Source of the DNA: RGIG6353 sp045590615 | Lineage (GTDB): Bacteria; Bacillota; Clostridia; Oscillospirales; SIG627 | Assembly (NCBI GenBank): GCA_045590615.1 | Contig: JAZNRH010000078.1 | Location: 1-42,574, forward strand | Direction of reading: 5' to 3' | Length of the DNA stretch: 42,574 nt | Part shown: positions 34,418 to 42,558 of the stretch, in pieces | Layout of the letters: each line of letters begins with the position of its first letter | Numbering within the stretch: position 1 is the stretch's first letter | Translations under genes and position numbers: made by a program | The notes under the pieces: model-generated | What the model was told of the DNA's origin: nothing | The model's database searches: none | Seen by the model: only the letters and a program-made list of their open reading frames with translations

Positions 34418-34447
34418 TTCCGTTTTTATAAGGATATTTTAACGGAA
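34418..34447. promoter_or_regulatory. inverted repeat overlapping the HTH gene promoter, candidate operator
   Basis: TTCCGTT (34418-34424) and AACGGAA (34441-34447), 16 bases apart. On the minus strand TTGACT (34464-34459), 17-base spacer and TAAAAT (34441-34436) form the HTH gene promoter, so one arm covers the spacer/-10 and the other the start of transcription. TTGTTA (34388-34393), 16 bases and TACAAT (34410-34415) could drive radC on the plus strand. The repeat would then lie between both promoters. Confidence 0.55.
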
Positions 34448-34486
34448 AAAACAAATAAAGTCAAGTAAAATTTTCAAGGTGTAAAA

Positions 34487-35230
34487 ATGAGCGAACAAAA
34501 AAATCGAAAGGCAAGAGATTCTGCTTTACATATCAATCACAGAAAAAGAATGAAAGAGAAGTTCTTGCGCTTAGGACTCGAACCCTTTTCGGAGCACGAG
34601 ATAATGGAGCTTTTATTATATTACGTGCTTCCACAGGTGGATACCAACGAGATAGCGCACAAGCTTATAAACAGAGGTGGCTCTTTTGTGGGCGCATTCA
34701 ATATTCCCTATGACGAGCTCAAGACAATTACAGGCATAAAGGAGCAAGCAGCAACCTTTCTGAAGCTTATTCCCGAAATAGCTCGTTATTACAGCGAGCA
34801 GGAAATTCTTGAAGCAAAAAAGTCAGAGATGACTTACGAGGATATTGGCAGGATGTGTACCAAATCCTTTATCGGCATCAAAAACGAGACGCTCCTCGGG
34901 TTTTATTATGATGCTAAAATGCGCCTTATAACAAAGAGCGTTATCAGCGAGGGAGGACTTTTCAGCGTCGGAACGAGTATGAGAAAAATCGTTGACGATA
35001 TAATAAAGAACGGAGCTGCAAACGTAGTCTTTGCGCACAATCATCCGACAGCCTCGATTATTCCTTCGGCAGACGATATAGATTCCACCAAGAGAATGCA
35101 AAAGCTGTTTGCACAGTTCGAGATAAATCTCTACGAGCACTTTGTAGTTTCGGGTGACTCCTATATGGGAGTATTGAAATTTGATGAGGACGCAAGAAGA
35201 AAATATCTAAGAGAGAAAATTTTCGAATAA
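34487..35230 (+). CDS. radC: RadC family JAB/MPN-domain protein
   Basis: 247 residues. The N-terminal ~100 residues have a helix-hairpin-helix region (LKTITGIKEQAATFLKL) and the C-terminal ~130 a JAB metalloprotease-type domain whose metal motif is HNHPTASIIPSADD (H-x-H, x7, S, x2, D) near residue 185. RadC was once linked to DNA repair, but its role is unsettled. TTCAAGGTG precedes the ATG. Divergent from the HTH regulator and followed by a strong terminator. Confidence 0.93.
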   Translation: MSEQKNRKARDSALHINHRKRMKEKFLRLGLEPFSEHEIMELLLYYVLPQVDTNEIAHKLINRGGSFVGAFNIPYDELKTITGIKEQAATFLKLIPEIARYYSEQEILEAKKSEMTYEDIGRMCTKSFIGIKNETLLGFYYDAKMRLITKSVISEGGLFSVGTSMRKIVDDIIKNGAANVVFAHNHPTASIIPSADDIDSTKRMQKLFAQFEINLYEHFVVSGDSYMGVLKFDEDARRKYLREKIFE

Positions 35231-35274
35231 AAAAGAAGAAAATCGCTCGTCGATTTTCTTCTTTTCTCTTTTTA
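35231..35274 (+). terminator. intrinsic terminator after radC
   Basis: Perfect 15-bp stem (35231-35245 with 35251-35265), loop CTCGT, followed by CTCTTTTT. One base after the radC stop. Confidence 0.85.
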
Positions 35275-35343
35275 TCATATAGGAAATTGCTTTGAATTAA
35301 CCTCGCCGTTTTGCCTTGCTTTAGTTTAGAAAAAGTAAGGATA

Positions 35344-35378
35344 GGCGAGATTCGCCAGCGACGGCTCGTCGCTTTTTT
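35344..35378 (+). repeat. two small tandem hairpins ending in a T-run
   Basis: GGCGA-GAT-TCGCC (35344-35356) then GCGACG-GCT-CGTCGC (35358-35372) and TTTTTT. A second terminator-like element on the plus strand, just beyond the radC terminator and touching the end of the minus-strand VanY gene (its stop lies inside the T-run side). Confidence 0.6.
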
Positions 35379-36618
35379 ATTGGTTGATATATTCGAGATA
35401 TTCCTCAAGACACATACCAAGCTCGTACATTTTAGTTGCGTGGTAGCGTCCGACGTATCTGAAATGCCAGGGCTCATAGTCGATGCCCGTAACGTCGATT
35501 TTACTCTTTGGATATCTGAGAATGAAGCCGAATTTATGTGCATTTTCGGCGAGCCACTTTGCTTCCATCGTGTCACCAAACGCCTTTGAAGCAGCCGACA
35601 TGTTGTGCATATCAACTGCAAGACCCGACTGATGCTCACTGCTTCCGGGAGGATTTACGTATTTTGCAGCTTCTTCGGCATCTCCACCTTGCTGTTGAAC
35701 TTCTTGCTGGAAGAGCTGATTCTGATAGTCGTAATCTCTGTATGCGCTGGTTACTGTAACACCATGAACGCCGTTTGCTTCACCCTCCTTGAGAAAGGCT
35801 TCAAGGGCAAGGCAGGCGTATTTTCTGAGCATTCGCGTGTCTCTGTCGCTTCTCGTGAAGATACTGCCGGTCAGGTCGGTTGGAGCGTAATCCTTGGTTA
35901 AGGGGCTGGCAGGGCTGACAAGCATCAGATAAGCGTCTCTGTCTGTGGGATTCATATATTCCTCGTAGGAAGAGAGGTCTAAAACGAAGTCCATCGGGTC
36001 CTCTGTTTTGTCAATATATTCACCTTCGGTCAACGGGTCACTTTCAGAGGGTGCTTTCAATATGAATTGAGGCTCGTTGTTTGGGTCGAGTGATATGGTG
36101 TAGGTGCTTTCGTCCTCATTCAAGTCGATGATAAAGCCTGTCATATGCTCTTTGAAAAAGTCAAAGGGGAGGTAGAGCTCTCCGTCGAGCATCAGGGATT
36201 TTTGAGGGAGCACGATTTCGTTTGAGTTGACCTCGGCAAAAGTCGTACCAATAACGAACTTGGCATATTCATCGTTGCAATCGAGAATGAATGCAATATT
36301 GTCTTTGTCACCCGTAACCTTAACCTCGGTAAGCTTGCTCAAATCAGAAAGCGAGAGGTAGAGCACGTCGTCTATGTACAGCTTTTCGTGCTTGAGTACT
36401 TCTTTATTTTCCTCACCCTCGATTGCTACGTCGTACAAGGGCTCTTGCTTGTTGCAGGATTTAAGAGAAATTGAGAAAAAGAAAAGGAAAGCGAGAATTA
36501 AAAAAACGTAGAGTATAATCGTGAGTACGAAAAATCTCTTGGCAATTGCTCTCTTTTTTCTTTTTGCTATTACTTTTTTATGTCGTATGTTAGCTTTTTG
36601 TCTGTTGTCGTTATTCAT
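35377..36618 (-). CDS. membrane-anchored D,D-carboxypeptidase, VanY/M15 family
   Basis: 413 residues. A basic N-terminus and one membrane helix (residues ~28-50) anchor it; residues ~60-185 look like a copper-amine-oxidase-N-like stalk domain (VLYLSLSDLSKLT, LMLDGELYLPFDFF). The M15 domain (~270-410) has TSAYRDYDYQ, the zinc motif SSEHQSGLAVDM (His, Asp), and EPWHFRYVG (third ligand His). Such enzymes trim the terminal D-Ala from peptidoglycan stem peptides. ATG 36618 after AAGAAGG. Transcribed alone, divergently from baiN. Confidence 0.93.
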   Translation of the reverse strand: MNNDNRQKANIRHKKVIAKRKKRAIAKRFFVLTIILYVFLILAFLFFFSISLKSCNKQEPLYDVAIEGEENKEVLKHEKLYIDDVLYLSLSDLSKLTEVKVTGDKDNIAFILDCNDEYAKFVIGTTFAEVNSNEIVLPQKSLMLDGELYLPFDFFKEHMTGFIIDLNEDESTYTISLDPNNEPQFILKAPSESDPLTEGEYIDKTEDPMDFVLDLSSYEEYMNPTDRDAYLMLVSPASPLTKDYAPTDLTGSIFTRSDRDTRMLRKYACLALEAFLKEGEANGVHGVTVTSAYRDYDYQNQLFQQEVQQQGGDAEEAAKYVNPPGSSEHQSGLAVDMHNMSAASKAFGDTMEAKWLAENAHKFGFILRYPKSKIDVTGIDYEPWHFRYVGRYHATKMYELGMCLEEYLEYINQ

Positions 36619-36650
36619 AGTAAACCTTCTTTTTTGAAATTCTTGTTATA

Positions 36651-36679
36651 ATTATACCACGAAAAAGCTTAATTTTCAA
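36651..36679 (-). promoter_or_regulatory. sigma-A promoter for the VanY gene
   Basis: Minus strand: TTGAAA (36679-36674), 17-base spacer, TATAAT (36656-36651) with extended -10 TGG. Confidence 0.85.
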
Positions 36680-36708
36680 CAATTAAATATAAAACTTTCA
36701 ATTTTTTG

Positions 36709-36737
36709 TTGCATTTTTCATAAAAAAATAGTATCAT
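36709..36737 (+). promoter_or_regulatory. sigma-A promoter for baiN-cmk-plsC-ispH/rpsA
   Basis: TTGCAT (36709-36714), 17-base spacer, TATCAT (36732-36737). A short GTGG/CCAC hairpin overlaps the weak ribosome binding site before the baiN ATG. Confidence 0.75.
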
Positions 36738-36772
36738 ATAGTGTAAGAAAAAAAGAAAGTGGATTTGCCACA

Positions 36773-38005
36773 ATGAACAGAATTGCGATAATAGGTGGAG
36801 GTGCAGCAGGGCTTTTTGCAGGCGCTGTAGCAAACGTCTCCGACGACAATACAATAACGATATTTGAAAAAAACGATTATACGGGCAAAAAACTGTTGAT
36901 AACCGGCAAGGGCAGATGCAACGTTACCAACGCCTGCACAACCGAAGAGTTTTTTCAGAACGTTCCCGTAAATCCACGATTTATGTATTCGTCCTTCAAT
37001 TCGTTTACTAACTATGATACGATGGACTTTTTTGAATCGCTTGGAGTACCTCTTAAAACGGAGCGAGGAAACCGTGTTTTCCCTCAGTCCGATAAGGCAT
37101 CGGACATAAGAGATGCGCTCTACGATAAGGCGAAAAAGCAATGCAGATTTATCTTTCAGAAGGTAGAATCTCTTGAAAAGAAGAACGACGTATTTCTTGT
37201 CAGGACACGAGATGCGTGCTACGAATTTGATAAGGTAATAATTGCGACGGGTGGTGTTTCCTATTCGTTGACGGGCTCAACGGGTGACGGCTACAGATTT
37301 GCAAAGGAGCTTGAGCACAGCGTTGTTGCTCCCAAGCCCTCTCTCGTGCCCTTGACCTGTGGTGAAAAATGGTGTTACGAGTTGATGGGGTTGAGCCTCA
37401 AAAACACAGCACTCAAAATCATCAACACCCAGAACAATAAGGTGGTATACGAGGATTTTGGTGAAATGCTGTTCACTCATTACGGTATTAGTGGTCCTAT
37501 GGTATTGAGCGCATCCTCACATCTCAGACAGCTCTCTAAGTCACAGGGAACGTATGTGGCTCACCTTGATCTGAAGCCTGCTCTCGATTACCCTCAGCTT
37601 GACAAAAGACTGCTTTCCGATTTTGAAAAATATAAAAACAAGGATTTTCAGAATTCACTTTCCGACCTGCTTCCCTCAAAGCTAATTCCGATTATTGTCA
37701 GACTGTCGGGTATTGACAAGCATAAGAAGGTGAACGAAATCACAAAGGCTGAGCGTCGCGCCCTTGCAGAGCTTCTTAAAGATATCAAGCTCACGATTGT
37801 GTCAACCAGACCGATTAACGAGGCGATTATCACCTCGGGTGGTGTCTCGGTGTCCGAGATAAATCCTAAAACTATGGAGTCAAAGCTCGTTTCTGGACTC
37901 TATTTCGCAGGAGAGGTAATAGATGTTGACGCATATACGGGAGGCTTCAATTTGCAAATAGCATTTTCAACGGCGTATACTGCAATAAATTCAGCTAAGA
38001 TATAA
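36773..38005 (+). CDS. NAD(P)/FAD-dependent oxidoreductase, BaiN/HI0933 family
   Basis: 410 residues. FAD-binding GGGAAGLFAG near residue 8 and a second dinucleotide segment; TGKGRCNVTN near 44 is the family signature; the C-terminal GLYFAGEVIDVDAYTGGFNLQ closes the FAD site. These flavoproteins reduce various substrates; in Clostridium scindens a member named BaiN acts on bile-acid intermediates, but most members have no proven substrate. ATG 36773 has only a weak purine-rich site. Eleven bases before cmk, with which it is often found in Clostridia. Confidence 0.9.
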   Translation: MNRIAIIGGGAAGLFAGAVANVSDDNTITIFEKNDYTGKKLLITGKGRCNVTNACTTEEFFQNVPVNPRFMYSSFNSFTNYDTMDFFESLGVPLKTERGNRVFPQSDKASDIRDALYDKAKKQCRFIFQKVESLEKKNDVFLVRTRDACYEFDKVIIATGGVSYSLTGSTGDGYRFAKELEHSVVAPKPSLVPLTCGEKWCYELMGLSLKNTALKIINTQNNKVVYEDFGEMLFTHYGISGPMVLSASSHLRQLSKSQGTYVAHLDLKPALDYPQLDKRLLSDFEKYKNKDFQNSLSDLLPSKLIPIIVRLSGIDKHKKVNEITKAERRALAELLKDIKLTIVSTRPINEAIITSGGVSVSEINPKTMESKLVSGLYFAGEVIDVDAYTGGFNLQIAFSTAYTAINSAKI

Positions 38006-38015
38006 GGAGACGAAA

Positions 38016-38690
38016 ATGAAAAAGATTAATATCGCAATAGACGGTCCGTCCGGCGCCGGAAAAAGCTCGCTGGCAAAAAGGGTAGCAAAGGAGCTTGGAA
38101 TAATTTACGTTGATACGGGAGCACTCTACCGTTCAATAGGGCTTTATGCAAAGAATTCGGGAGTAATGCTCGATAAGGTCGAGGACACGGTTGCTCTTTT
38201 ATCCGAGATAACGCTCGATCTTTGTTACGACAACGGAGTACAGAAGGTAGTGCTCAACGGAGAGGACGTTTCGGATAAAATAAGAACCCCCGAAATCTCA
38301 ATGTACGCATCTGCCGTTTCGGCAATTCCCGAGGTCAGAGCCTTTTTGTTGGACACCCAGAGAAATATAGCAGCAGAGCGCTCGGTAATAATGGACGGAC
38401 GTGATATAGCAACCGTCGTTTTGCCTGACGCCGACGTAAAGATTTACCTTACTGCAGACCCTAAAAAGCGTGCAGAGCGTCGCTTTGAGGAGCTGAAGGC
38501 AAAGACACCCAACATCACTCTTGACGAAGTTTATAACGATATGGTGACAAGAGATAAGAACGATTCGACCAGAGCTGTTGCCCCTGCTGTAAAGGCAGAG
38601 GACGCAACACTTCTTGACAATACTGATTTTGAAGAAGAGGACACACTTGCCGCAGCTATAAAAATTATAAAGGAAAAGGTTGATATTTAA
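38016..38690 (+). CDS. cmk: cytidylate kinase
   Basis: Phosphorylates CMP and dCMP to the diphosphates. 224 residues, standard. P-loop GPSGAGKSSLAKRVA near residue 9, GIIYVDTGALYRS, DGRDIATVV near 129 (nucleotide binding) and the lid RRFEEL near 152. AAGGAGAC before the ATG. Its stop shares one base with the plsC ATG. Confidence 0.96.
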   Translation: MKKINIAIDGPSGAGKSSLAKRVAKELGIIYVDTGALYRSIGLYAKNSGVMLDKVEDTVALLSEITLDLCYDNGVQKVVLNGEDVSDKIRTPEISMYASAVSAIPEVRAFLLDTQRNIAAERSVIMDGRDIATVVLPDADVKIYLTADPKKRAERRFEELKAKTPNITLDEVYNDMVTRDKNDSTRAVAPAVKAEDATLLDNTDFEEEDTLAAAIKIIKEKVDI

Positions 38691-39289
38691 TGAAGCTTTA
38701 CAGATTTGCAATAAAGGTTTTAAGACCACTTGTCAAGTTTTTTCTAAGGGTTAAAATCGAGGATTTGCGCACTACCGAAGCTCTTCCCGAAAGGACAATT
38801 ATCTGCGCTAACCATCTTTCAAATTGGGACCCTATACTTACAGTTATAGCAACCGATAAGCCGATTAACTTTATGGCAAAGGAAAGTCTTTTCAAGGTTC
38901 CTGTTCTGAAGAATATTATAATGGCATTCGGTGCGTTTCCCGTCAGTAAATCGGGAATGGACGCAAGCGCAATAAAAAAGTCAATTGAAATAATAAATAA
39001 CGGTGGCTGCTTCTCACTTTTTCCACAAGGTAAAAGAATGCACGTTGTTCCCGAGCCCGAGCAGGCGAAGAAGGGAGTCGGCTTTATCTGTAAGAGAGCG
39101 AAGGCAGGCGTCCTGCCCGTTGGTATATATACAAAGGATTATAAGATAATGCCGTTTAGAAAAATAATCGTAAGAATAGGTGATGCAATTCCCTTTGAAA
39201 ACATTGATTTTGGTCAAGAAGGAGACGATTGCTTGCTTGCCTCACAGAGCATCTTCAAGGTGATTTGCGAGCTTGCCAAGCCCGAGTAA
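38690..39289 (+). CDS. plsC: 1-acyl-sn-glycerol-3-phosphate acyltransferase
   Basis: Second acylation of phosphatidic acid synthesis. 199 residues, acyltransferase motif I NHLSNWDP (His-x4-Asp) near residue 42, motif II region GAFPVSKSG near 82, motif III FPQGKR near 108, and a short motif IV GVLPVGIY. ATG 38690 overlaps the cmk stop (TAATG). The ispH-rpsA ATG begins one base after its stop. Peripheral or single-helix membrane association is usual for the family. Confidence 0.94.
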   Translation: MKLYRFAIKVLRPLVKFFLRVKIEDLRTTEALPERTIICANHLSNWDPILTVIATDKPINFMAKESLFKVPVLKNIIMAFGAFPVSKSGMDASAIKKSIEIINNGGCFSLFPQGKRMHVVPEPEQAKKGVGFICKRAKAGVLPVGIYTKDYKIMPFRKIIVRIGDAIPFENIDFGQEGDDCLLASQSIFKVICELAKPE

Positions 39290-39290
39290 T

Positions 39291-41348
39291 ATGAAGATAA
39301 CAAAATCTGAATACGCAGGCTTTTGCTTTGGCGTAAAGCGTGCAGCAGAGCTGATTGAGGGCACAATTGATACAACCGATAAGGAAATAATCACTCTTGG
39401 TGAACTGATTCATAACGAGGATTATATCAATTATCTGAAAAATAGGGGAGTCAGGTCTATTGACAGTGAGGAAGCTCTTCCTACTCTTGACAAGGACAGG
39501 TCGCTCGTATTCATCAGAGCGCACGGAGCTCTTTCATCGACCTATGATACTCTTCGTGATTTGGAGCTCGAATTCGTTGACACCACCTGTCCCTTTGTGA
39601 AAAAAATATGGCAGATAGTGATTAGCGAAAACCTCAAGGATAATCCGTTTTTTATCGTCATAGGTAATAAAGAGCACCCTGAAATCAAGGGAATATGCAG
39701 TTTTATCAGCGAGACGCCCTCGGACGACAGGTACATAGTTGTAAACAGCTTTGAGGAACTCAAAAAAAGCGTTTCTTTGATACCACCGGATGACCAAAAA
39801 AGGAAGGTGGTTATTGCACAAACTACACAAAATATTAACGAATGGAAAATTTGTGTTAAATTTCTTGAAAAACTATATACAAATTTAACTTTGTTTGATA
39901 CAATATGTAGTGTTACGCAAAACAGACAAGAAGATGCTGGAAAAATCGCCTTAAATTCCGACCTGATGGTCATAATCGGTGGCAAGAACAGCTCAAATAC
40001 GAGAAAGCTTTACGACATCTCTTCACAGATTTGCGATTCCGTATGGGTACAGAATGCAGACGACGTTACGCCTTCTATGCTCGTTGGGAAAAATAAAATT
40101 GGTATTACTGCAGGTGCATCGACGCCTGACAGAATTATACAGGAGGTTATAAACAAAATGTCAGAAATCACAAACACAGAAAACACAGCCGTAGAGGCAA
40201 ATGATGCAGCAATCAGCGATAATATGAGCTTTGCTGAAATGCTTGAAAAGTCATTCAAAACTTTAAATACAGGAGAAAAGGTTACGGGCGTTATTACATC
40301 GGTTTCACCTGCTGAAATCCATGTAGACCTTGGTATCAAGCACACAGGTATTCTTGCTTTCGACGAAATCACAGATGACCCTGCGCTCGACGTAATGTCA
40401 GAGTTCCACGTAGGCGATGAAGTTACCGTCCTTCTTATGAAGTTCAACGACCCCGAGGGAACTGTTCAGGTTTCTAAGAAAAAGGTTGACTACTATTCAA
40501 AGTGGCTCACCGTTGAAGAAGCTTACAACGCAGGCGAGCCTCTTGAGGGTAAGGTAATCGAAGCTGTTAAGGGTGGTATTATCATTCTTTGGAATGGTAT
40601 CAGAGTATTCGTTCCTTCATCACAGACAGGTATTCCCATGGGCGCAGATATGAACTCGCTCAACGGACAGATCGTTAAGTTCAAGCTCATCGAGGCAGAC
40701 CAGCAGAAGAGACGCGCAGTTGGTTCAATCCGTGTTATCATTCGTGAGGAGAAGCGCGCACTTGCAGAAAAATTCTGGTCAGAAATCGAGGAAGGCAAGG
40801 TTTACACAGGTAAGGTTAAGTCTCTTACTAACTTTGGTGCATTTGTTGACCTCGGTGGAGTTGACGGAATGGTTCACATCACAGAGCTCTCATGGCTTCG
40901 TCTCAAGCATCCTTCAGAGGTTGTCAGCGTTGGCGATGAGCTCACAGTATTTGTTAAGGAATTCGATAAAGAGAACAACCGTATCTCTCTTGGCTACAAG
41001 ACAGAGGCTACAAATCCCTGGAAGGTATTCAACGATACATATAAGGTTGAGGACGTTGCAAAGGTTAAGGTTGTTAATATGATGCCCTTTGGAGCATTTG
41101 CAGAAATCGTTCCGGGTGTTGATGGTCTTATTCACATTTCACAGATTGCTAACGCAAAGATTTCCAAGCCCGAGGACGTTCTTAAGCTTGGCGAGGTTTA
41201 TGACGCTAAGATTACAGAAATTGACGACGAGGCAAAGAAGGTTAGCCTTTCAATAAGAGCTCTTCTTCCCGAAGAGGAAACAGTAGAGGCAGAGGCTGAG
41301 GCTGAGGCTGAGGTTGAAGCTGAAGCAGCAGAAGAAGTTAACGAATAA
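39291..41348 (+). CDS. ispH-rpsA: bifunctional IspH (HMBPP reductase) - ribosomal protein S1 fusion
   Basis: About 685 residues. Residues 1-~285 are IspH, which makes isopentenyl and dimethylallyl diphosphate: Fe-S ligands GFCFGVKRA near 11, DTTCPFVKK near 98 and the Cys of TICSVTQNRQ near 205, plus substrate His residues in ELIHNEDY and GNKEHPEI. Residues ~320-675 hold four S1 RNA-binding repeats (GEKVTGVITSV, GEPLEGKVIEA, GKVYTGKVKSLTNFGAFVDL, VKVVNMMPFGAFAEI). A Glu/Ala-rich tail ends it. I start at ATG 39291; an in-frame start at 39273 lies inside plsC. The fusion is known in Clostridia. A strong internal ribosome binding site and ATG at the domain junction suggest that free S1 is also made. 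Confidence 0.95.
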   Translation: MKITKSEYAGFCFGVKRAAELIEGTIDTTDKEIITLGELIHNEDYINYLKNRGVRSIDSEEALPTLDKDRSLVFIRAHGALSSTYDTLRDLELEFVDTTCPFVKKIWQIVISENLKDNPFFIVIGNKEHPEIKGICSFISETPSDDRYIVVNSFEELKKSVSLIPPDDQKRKVVIAQTTQNINEWKICVKFLEKLYTNLTLFDTICSVTQNRQEDAGKIALNSDLMVIIGGKNSSNTRKLYDISSQICDSVWVQNADDVTPSMLVGKNKIGITAGASTPDRIIQEVINKMSEITNTENTAVEANDAAISDNMSFAEMLEKSFKTLNTGEKVTGVITSVSPAEIHVDLGIKHTGILAFDEITDDPALDVMSEFHVGDEVTVLLMKFNDPEGTVQVSKKKVDYYSKWLTVEEAYNAGEPLEGKVIEAVKGGIIILWNGIRVFVPSSQTGIPMGADMNSLNGQIVKFKLIEADQQKRRAVGSIRVIIREEKRALAEKFWSEIEEGKVYTGKVKSLTNFGAFVDLGGVDGMVHITELSWLRLKHPSEVVSVGDELTVFVKEFDKENNRISLGYKTEATNPWKVFNDTYKVEDVAKVKVVNMMPFGAFAEIVPGVDGLIHISQIANAKISKPEDVLKLGEVYDAKITEIDDEAKKVSLSIRALLPEEETVEAEAEAEAEVEAEAAEEVNE
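40140..40160 (+). promoter_or_regulatory. internal ribosome binding site and in-frame start at the IspH/S1 junction
   Basis: CAGGAGGT (40140-40147) and ATG 40158-40160, with an 11-base spacer after AGGAGG. The ATG is in frame and would give a 396-residue protein, MSEITNTENTAVEAND and onward, that is just the S1 part. Confidence 0.65.
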
Positions 41349-41358
41349 TTAAAATCAG

Positions 41359-41389
41359 TGGGGCTGTGATATGATTACAGCCCCATATT
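41359..41389 (+). terminator. hairpin between ispH-rpsA and the SGNH gene
   Basis: TGGGGCTGT (41359-41367) pairs with ACAGCCCCA (41377-41385), 9-base loop, then TATTTTG. The weak T-run suggests partial termination or an attenuator before the next gene, which starts 14 bases later. Confidence 0.6.
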
Positions 41390-41402
41390 TTGTGAGGGCG
41401 TT

Positions 41403-42320
41403 ATGAAAAGAAGATTGAGAATATTTCCCGTTATATGTACTATAGTTATAATAGCTGTCGTTATATGGGCAATTACGCTTGTCGTAGGCTTAATTTCAGA
41501 TGAGCCTGACGAGATTGTTAACGAAGAGGTTGTCACTCCCGTTGAAAATGACGTAAGAGAAGATGAAACACCCACAGTTGAACAACCGATTGAAGAACAG
41601 CCCGTCATAGCCGAGACACCTGCAGAGGACAAGACCGAGTTTTCAGGCGATGCGCCCAAGCCCGTTTATACACAAGCCGAGCTTTTACAGATGTACCCCA
41701 ACGCAGTTCTTGGCGAAAGTGAGGACAAGGGTCAGGAGTATATAGATTCTATGGTGTTTATCGGCGACTCCACAACTCACGGTATGGCGTATTACGGAGT
41801 GCTTGATGGCGGCAAGGACACTACTCAGGTGTGGACTCCAAAGAGTGGAACGCTTGCTATGTGGAATTTGCTGACTGAGAATATCGTATACCCCGAGGAC
41901 GAGAGCGAAATGCTCATAGCCGATGCAATTTCTGTCAAACAGCCCGAAATAGTTGTTCTTACTCTCGGTGTGAACGGAGTTTCCAGCTTGAGTGAGGAGC
42001 AGTTCGTTGGCTATTATCAAGGGCTTGTCGAGGTAATTAAAACAGCCTCGCCCGATTCAAAAATAATTCTTCAGTCGATTTATCCCGTTTGCGATTATTA
42101 CGAGTACGTAAACTCTATCAGTATGGAGAAAATCAACAGAGCAAATTCCTGGATTGCCAAGCTTGCAAATGATAACGCCGTTTATTATCTTAACACTATT
42201 TCTGCACTTGTTGGCGAAAACGGACACCTTAAGGAAGAATATTGCAACGGAGACGGCATACACATTTCTAGAGAAGGCTTTAACGTTATTCTCGAATATA
42301 TAAGAACCCACGCTATATAA
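41403..42320 (+). CDS. membrane-anchored SGNH/GDSL hydrolase
   Basis: 305 residues. One N-terminal helix (residues ~10-32), an acidic Glu/Pro/Thr/Val-rich linker (~38-95) of wall-spanning type, then an SGNH domain: block I GDSTTHG near 121 (nucleophile Ser), the Gly of block II in SGTLAMW, Asn of block III in LGVNGVSS, and DGIHISREG near the C-terminus with Asp and His. Likely an extracellular esterase or deacetylase acting on wall polysaccharide or peptidoglycan O-acyl groups; the substrate is not readable. Followed by a strong terminator. Confidence 0.9.
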   Translation: MKRRLRIFPVICTIVIIAVVIWAITLVVGLISDEPDEIVNEEVVTPVENDVREDETPTVEQPIEEQPVIAETPAEDKTEFSGDAPKPVYTQAELLQMYPNAVLGESEDKGQEYIDSMVFIGDSTTHGMAYYGVLDGGKDTTQVWTPKSGTLAMWNLLTENIVYPEDESEMLIADAISVKQPEIVVLTLGVNGVSSLSEEQFVGYYQGLVEVIKTASPDSKIILQSIYPVCDYYEYVNSISMEKINRANSWIAKLANDNAVYYLNTISALVGENGHLKEEYCNGDGIHISREGFNVILEYIRTHAI

Positions 42321-42357
42321 AACAAACGTCAGGACAAAAGTCCTGACGTTTGTTTTT
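42320..42357 (+). terminator. intrinsic terminator after the SGNH hydrolase
   Basis: Perfect 16-bp stem (42320-42335 with 42340-42355), loop AAAA, with T-run at the 3' arm (TGTTTTTA). It begins at the stop codon. Confidence 0.9.
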
Positions 42358-42450
42358 ATATTGTCGTATCAGTGTTATTATAAATGCCACAAACAATCTT
42401 TTGGATTTTTACAGCCCTGTGCGTTCGGGGATAGGAAAAAAAGAGGTAGA

Positions 42451-42509
42451 TTGCACGATACTGAAGCGCGTCGCTGTACTTATGTACAGCAGTCGCGAAG
42501 TTCGTGCAA
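42451..42509. repeat. nested inverted repeat, structured non-coding element
   Basis: TTGCACGA (42451-42458) pairs with TCGTGCAA (42502-42509); inside, GCGCG-x-x-GCTGTAC folds onto GTACAGC-x-x-x-CGCG around loop TTAT (stem 42473-42479 with 42484-42490). No gene covers 42358-42574, so this is a stable hairpin of about 59 bases in a non-coding stretch. Confidence 0.6.
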
Positions 42510-42534
42510 AACATAAAACAATATAATTAATGTG

Positions 42535-42558
42535 AAAAAATTGATTTTTCAATTTTTT
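42535..42558. repeat. A/T-only hairpin near the window end
   Basis: AAAAAATTGA (42535-42544) pairs with TCAATTTTTT (42549-42558), loop TTTT. Could be a weak terminator for either strand or chance in AT-rich DNA. Confidence 0.35.

Noticed and set aside
39273..39290. Upstream in-frame start for ispH-rpsA inside plsC
   Set aside because: It is not an ATG, has no binding site of its own, and IspH begins directly at ATG 39291.
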